A stretch of 39,552 nucleotides of DNA, taken from assembly GCA_045650565.1 (NCBI GenBank), contig JAZRRG010000006.1:1-39552 (forward strand), given 5' to 3'. The translations under genes were made by a program, and so were the position numbers. Shown in pieces: positions 7,039-15,629 of the stretch (position 1 is its first letter; every line of letters begins with the position of its first letter). The notes beneath the pieces are model-generated. The model worked only from the letters and a program-made list of their open reading frames with translations, was not told where the DNA came from and searched no databases. The stretch is from SIG565 sp045650565 (GTDB lineage: Bacteria; Bacillota; Clostridia; Oscillospirales; Acutalibacteraceae).

Positions 7039-8328
7039 CTAACCTAATATTTTTTCCGAATTTATTATCAAAGCTTTCTCGGTTTTGGATGTGCATTTCA
7101 CACGCTCAGAAACCCCGACCGTGTGCACCCAAACAACACCCTTTTGGTCACTGACAACGGGAATTAAATCTCGCTCGTTTTCGGGTATTTTCATTTCACA
7201 AAAAAGCTTTTTAAGTGATTTTGTAACGCCTCGGTCGGCAATTCGGATTTTATCCCCCGTGAGTCTTGTCCGTATTGTTAACTCGCCGACTATTTTACCA
7301 CAATCTAACACATTTTTTAATAATAAATTGTTAATTTTTTGAATATTTTCTTCTTTTATTTCGGTTTTGTAGTGAAATTTGGGCTTCTCCGTTCCCTTTG
7401 AAAGCATCAAACAACCGTTTTTCACACTTGCTGTAACGCCTGATGGTAACACCGTTGCACCGATTTTGCCCTTGACTGTTTGTTGAAGCAAGTTTAAATT
7501 CACGCTATCAAGCTCGGCATTAAACTGCTCATAAAAGAAGCATCTTAACACTCGTTTGACGACTGCAGGATGCAGCTTGTTTATTTTATTAACATCTAAG
7601 CCATTCTCAATAAGTGCATTATTATATTCTGTCCTTGCCACCTCTTCTAAAAATGCATTGTCCTCACGAATGGCGGCTGACATACGCATTACCGAATTTT
7701 CAAACGACGGGTTAATCTCCCGTAATACAGGCACTGCATTATGGCGTATTTTATTGCGGGTATATTCATCGGTAAAGTTTGTGCTGTCATTCACAAACTC
7801 TATACCGTTTTGTGCGCAATATGCTTCAACATCCTGTCTTGTGCAGTATATAAGTGGTCGTACAAAGCCCTCCCTTACGGGCGGAATCCCACAAAGACCT
7901 GCCGCTGCGGTACCACGGGTTAAATTAAAGAGTACGGTTTCGGCGGAATCACTTGCGGTATGTGCGGTTGCCACAGCACCGTGCCTCGCCTTTTCAAAAA
8001 ATGCATACCTTACACGCCGTGCGGCAAGTTCGATACTCTCGCCCGACACCTTGCTTTCCTTCATTATGTCGGTACGCTGTACTGTAAGTTCAACTCCTAA
8101 TTTTTCGCAAAGCCCTTTTACAAAGGCCTCATCTCTATTGGATTCCTCGCCACGCAGTAAATGATTTAGGTGAAGTGCGTATATTTTAACCCCTAGCTCG
8201 CCTTTAAGTGATAAAAGACAGTGCAAAAGCGCCACCGAATCAGCGCCACCCGAGAGTGCCACCGTAATTTCGGTGCAGTTTTTAAGCATATCATAATCTT
8301 TAATTGCCCTTAAAACCTTTTGCTGCAT
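7039..8328 (-). CDS. tilS: tRNA(Ile)-lysidine synthase
   Basis: 429 residues. TilS uses ATP and lysine to modify C34 of the CAU-anticodon tRNA-Ile to lysidine, changing its reading from AUG to AUA. The PP-loop ATPase motif SGGADS is at residues 26-31, followed by LHLNHLLRGEESNRDE, the typical second motif, and by HTASDSAETVLFNLTRG. The C-terminal region (TRLTGDKIRIADRGVTKSL..) matches the TilS C-terminal substrate-binding domain. The ATG overlaps the dnaB stop (TAATG), indicating translational coupling. Confidence 0.96.
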   Translation of the reverse strand: MQQKVLRAIKDYDMLKNCTEITVALSGGADSVALLHCLLSLKGELGVKIYALHLNHLLRGEESNRDEAFVKGLCEKLGVELTVQRTDIMKESKVSGESIELAARRVRYAFFEKARHGAVATAHTASDSAETVLFNLTRGTAAAGLCGIPPVREGFVRPLIYCTRQDVEAYCAQNGIEFVNDSTNFTDEYTRNKIRHNAVPVLREINPSFENSVMRMSAAIREDNAFLEEVARTEYNNALIENGLDVNKINKLHPAVVKRVLRCFFYEQFNAELDSVNLNLLQQTVKGKIGATVLPSGVTASVKNGCLMLSKGTEKPKFHYKTEIKEENIQKINNLLLKNVLDCGKIVGELTIRTRLTGDKIRIADRGVTKSLKKLFCEMKIPENERDLIPVVSDQKGVVWVHTVGVSERVKCTSKTEKALIINSEKILG

Positions 8329-9695
8329 TATCTATACACATCCTGCGAGGCAAAGCGTGTATACTGACCATCCCAATATAGCTCAACCGTCTTGGCTTCA
8401 CCGTGACGGTTTTTTGCAACAATACACTCTGCCTTGTTTTCATCGCCCTTCTCATCATCTTCCTTCTTTTCGCTATCGTAATAGGTTTCACGATAAAGGA
8501 AGAGTACTATATCTGCATCCTGCTCAATAGAACCTGATTCACGCAGGTCAGCAAGTGCCGGGCGGTGTGATTTGCCCTTGGTTTCGGTACCACGTGATAG
8601 CTGAGCGCAAACGAGTACGGGAACCTTCAAATCTTTAGCCATTATTTTTAGGTTTCGTGTAATATCCGAAACCTCTTGAACACGGTTCTCGGTACGCTTT
8701 GCCGACTGCATAAGACCTAAATAGTCGATAATAACCAAGTCGACCTTTTTCATCCGCATAAGCTTTGCCTTGATTTCGGGCACCGTAATGCCTGATGTTT
8801 CATCAAGGTAAATAGACGCATTTGATAACTGTGCACCTGCGTTAACCAAGCGTGTCCACTCATCAGGTGTTAACTCACCCGTTCTAAGCTTTGTGCTTTG
8901 AATTGATGCCTCGTTAGATAATAAACGTTGTGCTAATTGGTCACGTGTCATTTCAAGTGAGAAGAAGCACACCGTCTTTTTCGCCTTAATCGCTACATTA
9001 CGGGCAATATTAAGTGCAAACGAGGTTTTACCCATACCGGGACGGGCGCCTACAATAATAAGGTCCGATTTGTTAAGTCCTGTTATAACCTTATCCAAAT
9101 CCCCTATACCTGTTGGAATACCAACGAAATCATCTTTGGTTTCAGGGTCGGTAATTTTGGTTAGGCGGTCATAGGTTTCGGCCTCGATAACATCCTTGAT
9201 GTGTGTTAGTCCCTCTACCTCTCTGCCCTGTCTTATGGCGTAAATTCTTTCCTCGGCAGCATTGAGTAGCTTATCGGCACTCTCATAATTCTCACTTGCA
9301 TCCTTAATAATGCCTTGCGCCGCCAAAATAAGTGAGCGTGTGTAATAGCGCTCCCTTATAATTGAAGCGTGTGTAAGAATATTGGCTGATGAGGGCACCA
9401 TTTGAATAAGTCTTGAAATATACTCCTTACCGCCTGCCTCATCATAAACACCGTCGTCCTTTAGTTTTTCAAGCAGAGTCGCAAAGTCAATACTACGGCT
9501 GAGCTCGAACATAGATGAGAGTGTTTTATATATTTCCCTATGCTGCGGAATATAAAAATATTCGGGCTGTATAGTGCCTGTAACCAGCTCAATACTTTTT
9601 GGGTCAATAAGAATTGAGCCCAGAAGGAACTGCTCGGCTTCGGGGGCATAGGGTAAGCGATGCTCATCGAGATTAAAAATCGTTTTTTCTTCCAT
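8328..9695 (-). CDS. dnaB: Replicative DNA helicase DnaB
   Basis: 455 residues from the ATG at 9693-9695 (MEEKTIFNLD), which follows AAGGAATAAGGAT; the frame extends further upstream only within rplI. The hexameric replication-fork helicase has an N-terminal domain (PYAPEAEQFLLGSILID, residues 15-31) and a RecA-like ATPase with Walker A GARPGMGKT at 216-224, Walker B VDLVIIDYLGLM and the arginine-bearing ADLRESGSIEQDAD motif. No intein is present. It starts four bases after rplI; rplI-dnaB adjacency is common in bacteria. Confidence 0.98.
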   Translation of the reverse strand: MEEKTIFNLDEHRLPYAPEAEQFLLGSILIDPKSIELVTGTIQPEYFYIPQHREIYKTLSSMFELSRSIDFATLLEKLKDDGVYDEAGGKEYISRLIQMVPSSANILTHASIIRERYYTRSLILAAQGIIKDASENYESADKLLNAAEERIYAIRQGREVEGLTHIKDVIEAETYDRLTKITDPETKDDFVGIPTGIGDLDKVITGLNKSDLIIVGARPGMGKTSFALNIARNVAIKAKKTVCFFSLEMTRDQLAQRLLSNEASIQSTKLRTGELTPDEWTRLVNAGAQLSNASIYLDETSGITVPEIKAKLMRMKKVDLVIIDYLGLMQSAKRTENRVQEVSDITRNLKIMAKDLKVPVLVCAQLSRGTETKGKSHRPALADLRESGSIEQDADIVLFLYRETYYDSEKKEDDEKGDENKAECIVAKNRHGEAKTVELYWDGQYTRFASQDVYR

Positions 9696-9699
9696 ATCC

Positions 9700-10140
9700 T
9701 TATTCCTTAACTTCCACTGTAAATTTTGCAGAAATCCCTGTATACAATTTAATTTCGGCAGTATACTCGCCGTATGCCTTGATATCGGCAACATTTAGTT
9801 TTTTACGGTCAATACTAATGCCCGTGGCACGTGTTACCTCGGCAGCAATTTCCTTAGAGGTTACCGAGCCGAACAGCTTACCGTTAGCACCCGCCTTTGC
9901 GGTTAATGTGAATCTTTTACCTTCAAGCTGCTCTGCTAATCTTTGTGCCGCTGCCTTTTCCTCTTTTTTGTGATGCTCGGCTGAAGCGTTTTTGCTCTTA
10001 AGCTCTGACATAGCCGCTGCATCTGCCTCTACCGCTAATTTTTTAGGGAAAAGGAAATTCCTTGCGTATCCATCCGATACATTGCAAAGCTCTCCTTTTT
10101 TACCCTGACCCTTAACATCGGCCAGTAAAATAACCTTCAT
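9700..10140 (-). CDS. rplI: 50S ribosomal protein bL9
   Basis: 146 residues, the usual size. It opens with MKVILLADVKGQGKKGELCNVSDGYARNFLFPKKLA, the N-terminal L9 domain that binds 23S rRNA, followed by a long charged helix and the C-terminal domain ending in TVEVKE. It is nine bases after gdpP and four before dnaB, the common gdpP-rplI-dnaB arrangement of Firmicutes. Confidence 0.98.
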   Translation of the reverse strand: MKVILLADVKGQGKKGELCNVSDGYARNFLFPKKLAVEADAAAMSELKSKNASAEHHKKEEKAAAQRLAEQLEGKRFTLTAKAGANGKLFGSVTSKEIAAEVTRATGISIDRKKLNVADIKAYGEYTAEIKLYTGISAKFTVEVKE

Positions 10141-10149
10141 TTATATCAC

Positions 10150-12099
10150 CTATCCTTCAATATATTGCTCTATAGCTGTTTTAAGCAACTGGGTTGCCTG
10201 TTCGAAGCTATCTGTATCTAAGGTGCATGCCGCCATTGTCTTATGACCGCCACCACCTAATTTTTCCATTATAAGCTGCACATTAACCTCGCCATACGAG
10301 CGAGCCGAAATGCTCACAGCATCCCCACTTTTAAAAAGCACAAAGGATGCCTTTACCTTATTTACACCAAGCAGCTCATCCGCCGCCTGTGCCGATGCGA
10401 TGCGGGTAAATGTATCAAGTGAGCGATTTACTGCTATAACATAGTCTCCGTAATCTTGTGCCGAGGATATTGCTTCATACTTACTCTTATAAACCTGCAT
10501 CGAATCGTTAAACAGTTTTTTAACCGATACCGGCTGTGCTGAACACTTGCGCAAATATGCCGCCGCCTCGTAGGTTCTGACACCCGTACCCAAAACGAAG
10601 TTTTTGGTATCAAGCATAATACCCGCCATTAGTGCCTCGGCAATGTGCATATTCATATCGCCTATACCCATATATTGCCAAAGCTCTGTTATTATTTCGC
10701 AAGTAGAGGATGCCGTGGTTTCATTATAAAACACCAAAGCATTATCTATAAAGTCAGTGGCTTTCCTGTGGTGGTCGATAACCACAGTTCTAAGTACATT
10801 CTTGTAAACCTCTTGGCTTTCGCAAAAGCTCGGGCGATGTGTATCAAGAACAACAAGCAGCGTATCCTCATCAGTAACATCAAGCGCCTGTTTTTCGTTT
10901 ATAAGCAATGCCCCGTAACCGTTTGAATCAAGATACTCAACGAGTGTTTTAGCCATGGTTTGCTCACGGTCTACCACTATTTTGGCTTCGATTCCTAAAT
11001 TTTCTACAATATTTGCAAGTCCGAAGGCAGCGCCCAAGCTATCAAGGTCTGAATAGCGGTGACCCATTATCAAGACATTCGAGCTTACGGTTATTATTTC
11101 CTTTAGCGTTTTTCCCATAACTCTCGTTCTTACCCTTGAGCCCTTTTCGGAAACCGCCTTTACGCCACCGTAAAATTTATAGTCTTCACTTGGACTTTTA
11201 ACTGCTACCTGGTCTCCTCCTCGGCTAAGCGCCATATCAAGCGCCTTACGGGCTAATGCCTCACAGTCGGTAAAGCTTTTACAACCGTGACCAACACCGA
11301 TGGATACTGTAAGCGCCTTGGTGCCGCCAATTTCATAGTTTCGTATTTTTTCGAGTATTGAGAATTTCTCCTCCTCAAACCTCTTTAAATAGCGCTCCTC
11401 AAATATAAGCAAAAACCTATTTCGTGACTGTGTGTGAATAATGCCGTTTGCCGAATAGAACCATTTTTCAATAATATCTTGAACGGCGCCTCGCACCTGT
11501 ACCTTTTTACTGTCCTTTTCATCCTTTAGGACCTCTTCGAGTGAGTCTATCTCCAATATCGCCGCTACGGGTCGTGAGAATTTATATTCGGATGCTATCT
11601 TTTTTAATGCTGTTTGGTCAACAAAATATATAACCTTAATTTCCTTTTTAGGCATTAGAAACGCCTTAAAGATTTTATCGTTAAAGGCAATTTCAATTTC
11701 ACCTTTGTTCATCAGTTTTTCGTAGGTTGTGCGGTCTATCAGTGATAAAATATCGTTGCCCAACACATCCTGCCTATTCATAATGGATGAACCAAATGCC
11801 TTGTTTGCCCATACTATGCGGTTATCCCACGATACCATTATTACGGGTGCGGCAAGACCATCAAGTGCCCCCGCCTGTGGTTGTGACATTAGCTCAATAC
11901 CCTTTATAAGACGCATATTTATATACCGCTTTGTGCCTCGGTACAAAGCCAAGAAGGATACAATGCACAATAACATTAGGAACATACTTATTGTGAATAC
12001 TGTTTTATTGTAGAAGAACATAATTACAGATTCTATGGCAAAAAGGGAAATTACAGTGATAAAAATAATTTCAAAGCCAAATCCGTTTCTTCTTTTCAC
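10150..12099 (-). CDS. gdpP: Cyclic-di-AMP phosphodiesterase GdpP
   Basis: 649 residues. GdpP hydrolyses c-di-AMP to 5'-pApA, so it sets the level of this messenger for potassium, osmolyte and wall homeostasis. Two membrane segments lie in residues 10-28 and 34-53. A PAS-like domain follows (about 80-165) and then a degenerate GGDEF-like domain (about 175-300, with LSRGGDQ in the signature position). The DHH/DHHA1 phosphodiesterase shows GHRYSDLDSLG (346-356), VVLDTHR (416-422), IDHH (441-444) and LGGGGH (614-619), all catalytic motifs intact. It lies 11 bases after rnj. Confidence 0.96.
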   Translation of the reverse strand: MKRRNGFGFEIIFITVISLFAIESVIMFFYNKTVFTISMFLMLLCIVSFLALYRGTKRYINMRLIKGIELMSQPQAGALDGLAAPVIMVSWDNRIVWANKAFGSSIMNRQDVLGNDILSLIDRTTYEKLMNKGEIEIAFNDKIFKAFLMPKKEIKVIYFVDQTALKKIASEYKFSRPVAAILEIDSLEEVLKDEKDSKKVQVRGAVQDIIEKWFYSANGIIHTQSRNRFLLIFEERYLKRFEEEKFSILEKIRNYEIGGTKALTVSIGVGHGCKSFTDCEALARKALDMALSRGGDQVAVKSPSEDYKFYGGVKAVSEKGSRVRTRVMGKTLKEIITVSSNVLIMGHRYSDLDSLGAAFGLANIVENLGIEAKIVVDREQTMAKTLVEYLDSNGYGALLINEKQALDVTDEDTLLVVLDTHRPSFCESQEVYKNVLRTVVIDHHRKATDFIDNALVFYNETTASSTCEIITELWQYMGIGDMNMHIAEALMAGIMLDTKNFVLGTGVRTYEAAAYLRKCSAQPVSVKKLFNDSMQVYKSKYEAISSAQDYGDYVIAVNRSLDTFTRIASAQAADELLGVNKVKASFVLFKSGDAVSISARSYGEVNVQLIMEKLGGGGHKTMAACTLDTDSFEQATQLLKTAIEQYIEG

Positions 12100-12110
12100 A
12101 AAATCACTTC

Positions 12111-13922
12111 CTAAACATCCATTATGATGGGTAAAATCATAGGGCTGCGGCGGGTTCTTTCATAAAGGAATTTTGAAACGCCGTCACGCAGTTTTCCTTT
12201 TATTGCATTTCTATCGTAGATATTTGAATAATAACACCTTTCGAGAATATCACACGAAAGCTCTTTTATCTCGTTCATAAGCTGTTCCGATTCTTTAACA
12301 TACACAAATCCACGTGACACGATATCGGGTCCTGATATAACCTCGCCCGACACACTGTCCATTGCGAGAACTATAATGATGATTCCGTGCTCGGCTAAAT
12401 GTATGCGGTCTCTAAGAACTATGCTTCCGACATCACCAACACCAAGCCCGTCAACCAATACTCTGCCTGCTTGAACGGTTTCGGCGACCTTGATGCCCTT
12501 ACTGCTCATTTCAACTACATTGCCATTCGCAGCAATAATTATATTTTTATCGCCCACACCCACACTCTTGGCAAGATTAGCGTGTTTTACTAAATGCTTT
12601 TGCTCGCCGTGTACGGGTATAAAATATTTTGGCTTTATAATACTCAGCATAAGCTTAAGCTCATCCTGACAAGCGTGACCCGACACGTGAACATCGTACA
12701 TCTTTTCGTATACAACATTAGCGCCACGTTTTATCAATACGTTAATTACCTTGCCTACAAGCTTTTCGTTACCCGGAATTGGCGTGGCTGAAATTATAAT
12801 CATATCCCCCGGCACTATTTCAACGTTTCTATGCTCACCTGCGGCTATGCGGTGAAGCGCCGACATTGGCTCACCCTGAGAGCCGGTGGTTATTATTACA
12901 AGCTGCTCGGGCGCATAATTTTTTATTGTATCAATATCAATAAGCACGCCGTCCTTAACATTCAAATAGCCGAGCTGTGAAGCAACATTTACAACATTTA
13001 TCATGCTCCTGCCCGATACCGCAACACGCCTTCCGCAACGCACCGCCTCATCAATAATTTGCTGAATACGGTGTATGTTTGAAGAGAAGGTTGCAACGAT
13101 TATACGGTGCTTGCCCGCCTTTTTGAAAAGGTTGGCGAAGGATTCTCCCACAATCCTTTCGGATGCCGTAAAGCCCGGGCGCTCCGCATTGGTCGAATCG
13201 GAAAGCAATGCCAACACGCCCTCCTTACCAAGCTCTGCAAAGCGTGCCATATCAATAACAAAGTCATCAATAGGTGTGGGGTCAATCTTAAAGTCACCCG
13301 TTTGAACTATAAGTCCCGCAGGGCACCTAACCGCTACGGCTACCGAATCGGGTATTGAATGGTTAACGTGTATAAATTCAACCGTAAAGGCGCCGAGCTT
13401 TATAATGTCTCCCGGCTTTACTACATTTAGCACCGCCGATTTATGAAGGCCGTGCTCCTTAAGCTTCCCCTCAACCAGACCTAATGTAAGGCGGGTGCCG
13501 TAAATAGGTATATTTAAATTTTTAAGCAAATACGGAATAGCGCCTATATGGTCCTCGTGACCGTGGGTTAAAACAAGCCCCTTTATTCTTTCCTTGTTTT
13601 CCAAAACAAAGGTAAAATCGGGTATTACTATGTCTATACCCGGTGTTTCTTCGTCAGGGAAGGACATACCGCAATCAACCAAGAACATATCCTCGCCATA
13701 TTGGTAAAGAGTAATATTCTTTCCAATTTCATCAAGACCGCCAAGCGGAATAACCTTTATAGGTGCTACTGTTTTTTTCGGCTTCGGTTGGGCGCTGTTA
13801 TTATATTTCTTTTTCGGCGCCGATTTTTTTACATTGTTTTTTGGCGCTTGTTTTTTGGTAGCGCCGTTATTTTTCTTGTATACTTTTTTCTTTTCGGTAT
13901 TATCAAATGATTTTGCTGTCAA
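12111..13922 (-). CDS. rnj: Ribonuclease J with basic N-terminal extension
   Basis: 603 residues. A 5'-3' exo/endoribonuclease of the metallo-beta-lactamase/beta-CASP family involved in mRNA decay. The zinc-binding HGHEDH lies near residue 120, followed by the HVNHSIPDS, QTGDFK and SGHACQDELK motifs of beta-CASP. The first ~55 residues are low-complexity, Lys/Asn/Pro-rich (KKVYKKNN..KKQAPKNN..KKSAPKKK), an addition beyond the ~555-residue core. Start choice: TTG at 13920-13922 has GGAGG eight bases upstream, whereas the ATG at 13937 (five codons earlier) has no visible site; the ATG start would give 608 residues. First gene of the block that runs to ftsH. Confidence 0.95.
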   Translation of the reverse strand: MTAKSFDNTEKKKVYKKNNGATKKQAPKNNVKKSAPKKKYNNSAQPKPKKTVAPIKVIPLGGLDEIGKNITLYQYGEDMFLVDCGMSFPDEETPGIDIVIPDFTFVLENKERIKGLVLTHGHEDHIGAIPYLLKNLNIPIYGTRLTLGLVEGKLKEHGLHKSAVLNVVKPGDIIKLGAFTVEFIHVNHSIPDSVAVAVRCPAGLIVQTGDFKIDPTPIDDFVIDMARFAELGKEGVLALLSDSTNAERPGFTASERIVGESFANLFKKAGKHRIIVATFSSNIHRIQQIIDEAVRCGRRVAVSGRSMINVVNVASQLGYLNVKDGVLIDIDTIKNYAPEQLVIITTGSQGEPMSALHRIAAGEHRNVEIVPGDMIIISATPIPGNEKLVGKVINVLIKRGANVVYEKMYDVHVSGHACQDELKLMLSIIKPKYFIPVHGEQKHLVKHANLAKSVGVGDKNIIIAANGNVVEMSSKGIKVAETVQAGRVLVDGLGVGDVGSIVLRDRIHLAEHGIIIIVLAMDSVSGEVISGPDIVSRGFVYVKESEQLMNEIKELSCDILERCYYSNIYDRNAIKGKLRDGVSKFLYERTRRSPMILPIIMDV

Positions 13923-14006
13923 TAAATTTTCCTCCATTTATAGAATCGGGTATGTATATTATATATAACAAATAATCTTATAAAATAATACAATTAGTCA
14001 CTATAC

Positions 14007-14035
14007 ATTTTACTTTTATTAAACTATATTGTCAA
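14007..14035 (-). promoter_or_regulatory. Promoter of the rnj-gdpP-rplI-dnaB-tilS-hpt-ftsH block
   Basis: Minus-strand -35 TTGACA (14030-14035), 17-base spacer, -10 TAAAAT (14007-14012). It is the only strong promoter pattern noticed upstream of rnj, and predicts a leader of roughly 80 AT-rich bases. Confidence 0.75.
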
Positions 14036-14082
14036 GTATTATTGGTAAAACAAGTATAGTATTGTTAATTTCACAGTTTTTT

Positions 14083-14114
14083 AAACAAAAACGCCCGACT
14101 CAAAGTCGGGCGTT
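14083..14114 (-). terminator. Terminator of asnS
   Basis: AACGCCCGACT (14090-14100) and AGTCGGGCGTT (14104-14114) form an 11-base stem with a CAA loop. In minus orientation it is followed by a T-rich run (GTTTTTGTTT). It lies immediately after the asnS stop. Confidence 0.9.
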
Positions 14115-14117
14115 AAA

Positions 14118-15512
14118 TTAAAACTCTGCATATCCTGTTGTGCGTGGGAAGGGCAACACATCTCGAATATTTTGAATGCCTGTCATATACATAATCAGCC
14201 GTTCAAAGCCAAGTCCAAAGCCGGCATGCTTTGCACCACCAAAGCGGCGAAGGTCTAAGTACCAGTCATAATCCTTTTCATCAGCGCCTATTTCCTTTAT
14301 GCGCTCACGCAAAAGCTCGATTCTCTCTTCCCTTTGACTGCCGCCGATAATCTCACCGATACCCGGCACCAAAACATCAACCGCCGCAACGGTCTTGCCG
14401 TCATCATTAAGGCGCATATAGAATGCCTTGATTTCCTTGGGATAGTTGGTAACAAAAACCGGTTTTTTAAATATTTCCTCGGTTAAATAACGCTCGTGTT
14501 CGGTTTGCAAATCGCACCCCCAAGAAACAGGATACTGAAATTCATGACCGCTTTCTTGAAGCATTTTTACGGCATCTGTATAGGTAACTGTTGCAAAATC
14601 AGCGTTGATAACCGAATTTAATTTATCACGAAGTCCCGCCTCAAAATGCTGCTCGAAAAATGCCAACTCATCGGGACAGTTATCCACCACGAATTTAAGC
14701 ACATATTTCAGCATATCACGTGCAAGCTCCATATCCTCCGCCAAATCAGCAAAGGCGATTTCCGGCTCAATCATCCAAAACTCTGCCGCATGGCGAGCCG
14801 TGTAGGATTTTTCGGCTCTAAAGGTAGGACCAAAGGTGTAAACCTTACCAAAAGCCAAAGCCATACACTCGGCCTCTAACTGACCCGAAACCGTAAGAGA
14901 TGTAGGTTTGCCAAAGAAGTCAGCCGAAAAATCAACCTGTCCATCCTCGCTTAAGGGCGGATTTTCAGCGGGTAATGTGGTTACACGGAACATCTCTCCC
15001 GCACCCTCGGCATCACTTGAAGTAATCAGCGGAGTATGAGCATAAACAAATCCACGCTCTTGGAAAAAGTTGTGTATTGCGTATGCTGCAACGCTCCTCA
15101 CACGGAATGCCGCCGAAAAGGTGTTTGTGCGTGGACGCAGGTGTTGAATTGTACGCAAAAACTCAAGCGAATGGCGTTTCTTTTGAAGGGGATAATCAGG
15201 ACTTGAGGCACCCTCAACAACGATAGCCCTTGCCTGTAATTCACAGGGCTGCTTCATCTGAGGTGTCGCCACCAAAACGCCCTCTACCGATACTGCCGCA
15301 CCTACGTTTTGGGCGATTATTTCATCAAAATTTTCAAGCTTTTCACTCTCTAAAACAACCTGCAAGCCCTTAAAGCCGCTACCGTCGTTAATCTCCATAA
15401 ATGCTATATTTTTAGATTGGCGAATGGTTCTCACCCAGCCGCAAACCGTAATTGTTTGATTATCAAACTTTTCGGTATTTTTAAGAATATTTACTATTTC
15501 GGTTCGTTTCAT
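14118..15512 (-). CDS. asnS: Asparaginyl-tRNA synthetase
   Basis: 464 residues from the ATG at 15510-15512 (MKRTEIVNIL), selected because AGGAG lies eight bases upstream. A class IIb synthetase: an N-terminal OB-fold anticodon domain (ITVCGWVRTIRQSKNIAFMEINDGSG), then catalytic motifs 2 (FRAEKSYTARHAAEFWMIEPEIAF) and 3 (GFGLGFERLIMYMTGIQNIRDVLPFPR). The FRAE-S-T-RH-EFWM-E pattern favours AsnS over AspS. Monocistronic, with its own consensus promoter and terminator, and divergent from the pcrA gene. Confidence 0.98.
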   Translation of the reverse strand: MKRTEIVNILKNTEKFDNQTITVCGWVRTIRQSKNIAFMEINDGSGFKGLQVVLESEKLENFDEIIAQNVGAAVSVEGVLVATPQMKQPCELQARAIVVEGASSPDYPLQKKRHSLEFLRTIQHLRPRTNTFSAAFRVRSVAAYAIHNFFQERGFVYAHTPLITSSDAEGAGEMFRVTTLPAENPPLSEDGQVDFSADFFGKPTSLTVSGQLEAECMALAFGKVYTFGPTFRAEKSYTARHAAEFWMIEPEIAFADLAEDMELARDMLKYVLKFVVDNCPDELAFFEQHFEAGLRDKLNSVINADFATVTYTDAVKMLQESGHEFQYPVSWGCDLQTEHERYLTEEIFKKPVFVTNYPKEIKAFYMRLNDDGKTVAAVDVLVPGIGEIIGGSQREERIELLRERIKEIGADEKDYDWYLDLRRFGGAKHAGFGLGFERLIMYMTGIQNIRDVLPFPRTTGYAEF

Positions 15513-15541
15513 ATAAACAACTCCTAACAAAACTATACTCT

Positions 15542-15569
15542 ATTATACACAAAATTTCAAAAAGGTCAA
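15542..15569 (-). promoter_or_regulatory. asnS promoter
   Basis: Minus-strand TTGACC (15564-15569), 16-base spacer, TATAAT (15542-15547). It precedes the asnS ribosome-binding site by about 20 bases. No T-box leader is present, so this asnS appears not to be regulated by tRNA-Asn through a T-box. Confidence 0.85.
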
Positions 15570-15577
15570 TTTCAATA

Positions 15578-15606
15578 TTGATATATTTTTAATAATATTG
15601 TAAAAT
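15578..15606 (+). promoter_or_regulatory. pcrA promoter, divergent from asnS
   Basis: TTGATA (15578-15583), 17-base spacer, TAAAAT (15601-15606). The -35 boxes of this promoter and of asnS are only nine bases apart, so the two promoters could compete or share a regulator. Confidence 0.75.
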
Positions 15607-15629
15607 ATTTGGGTACAGGAGTGAATTTT

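Noticed and set aside
15513..15541. T-box before asnS
   Set aside because: The promoter lies about 20 bases from the ribosome-binding site, leaving no room for a leader RNA.
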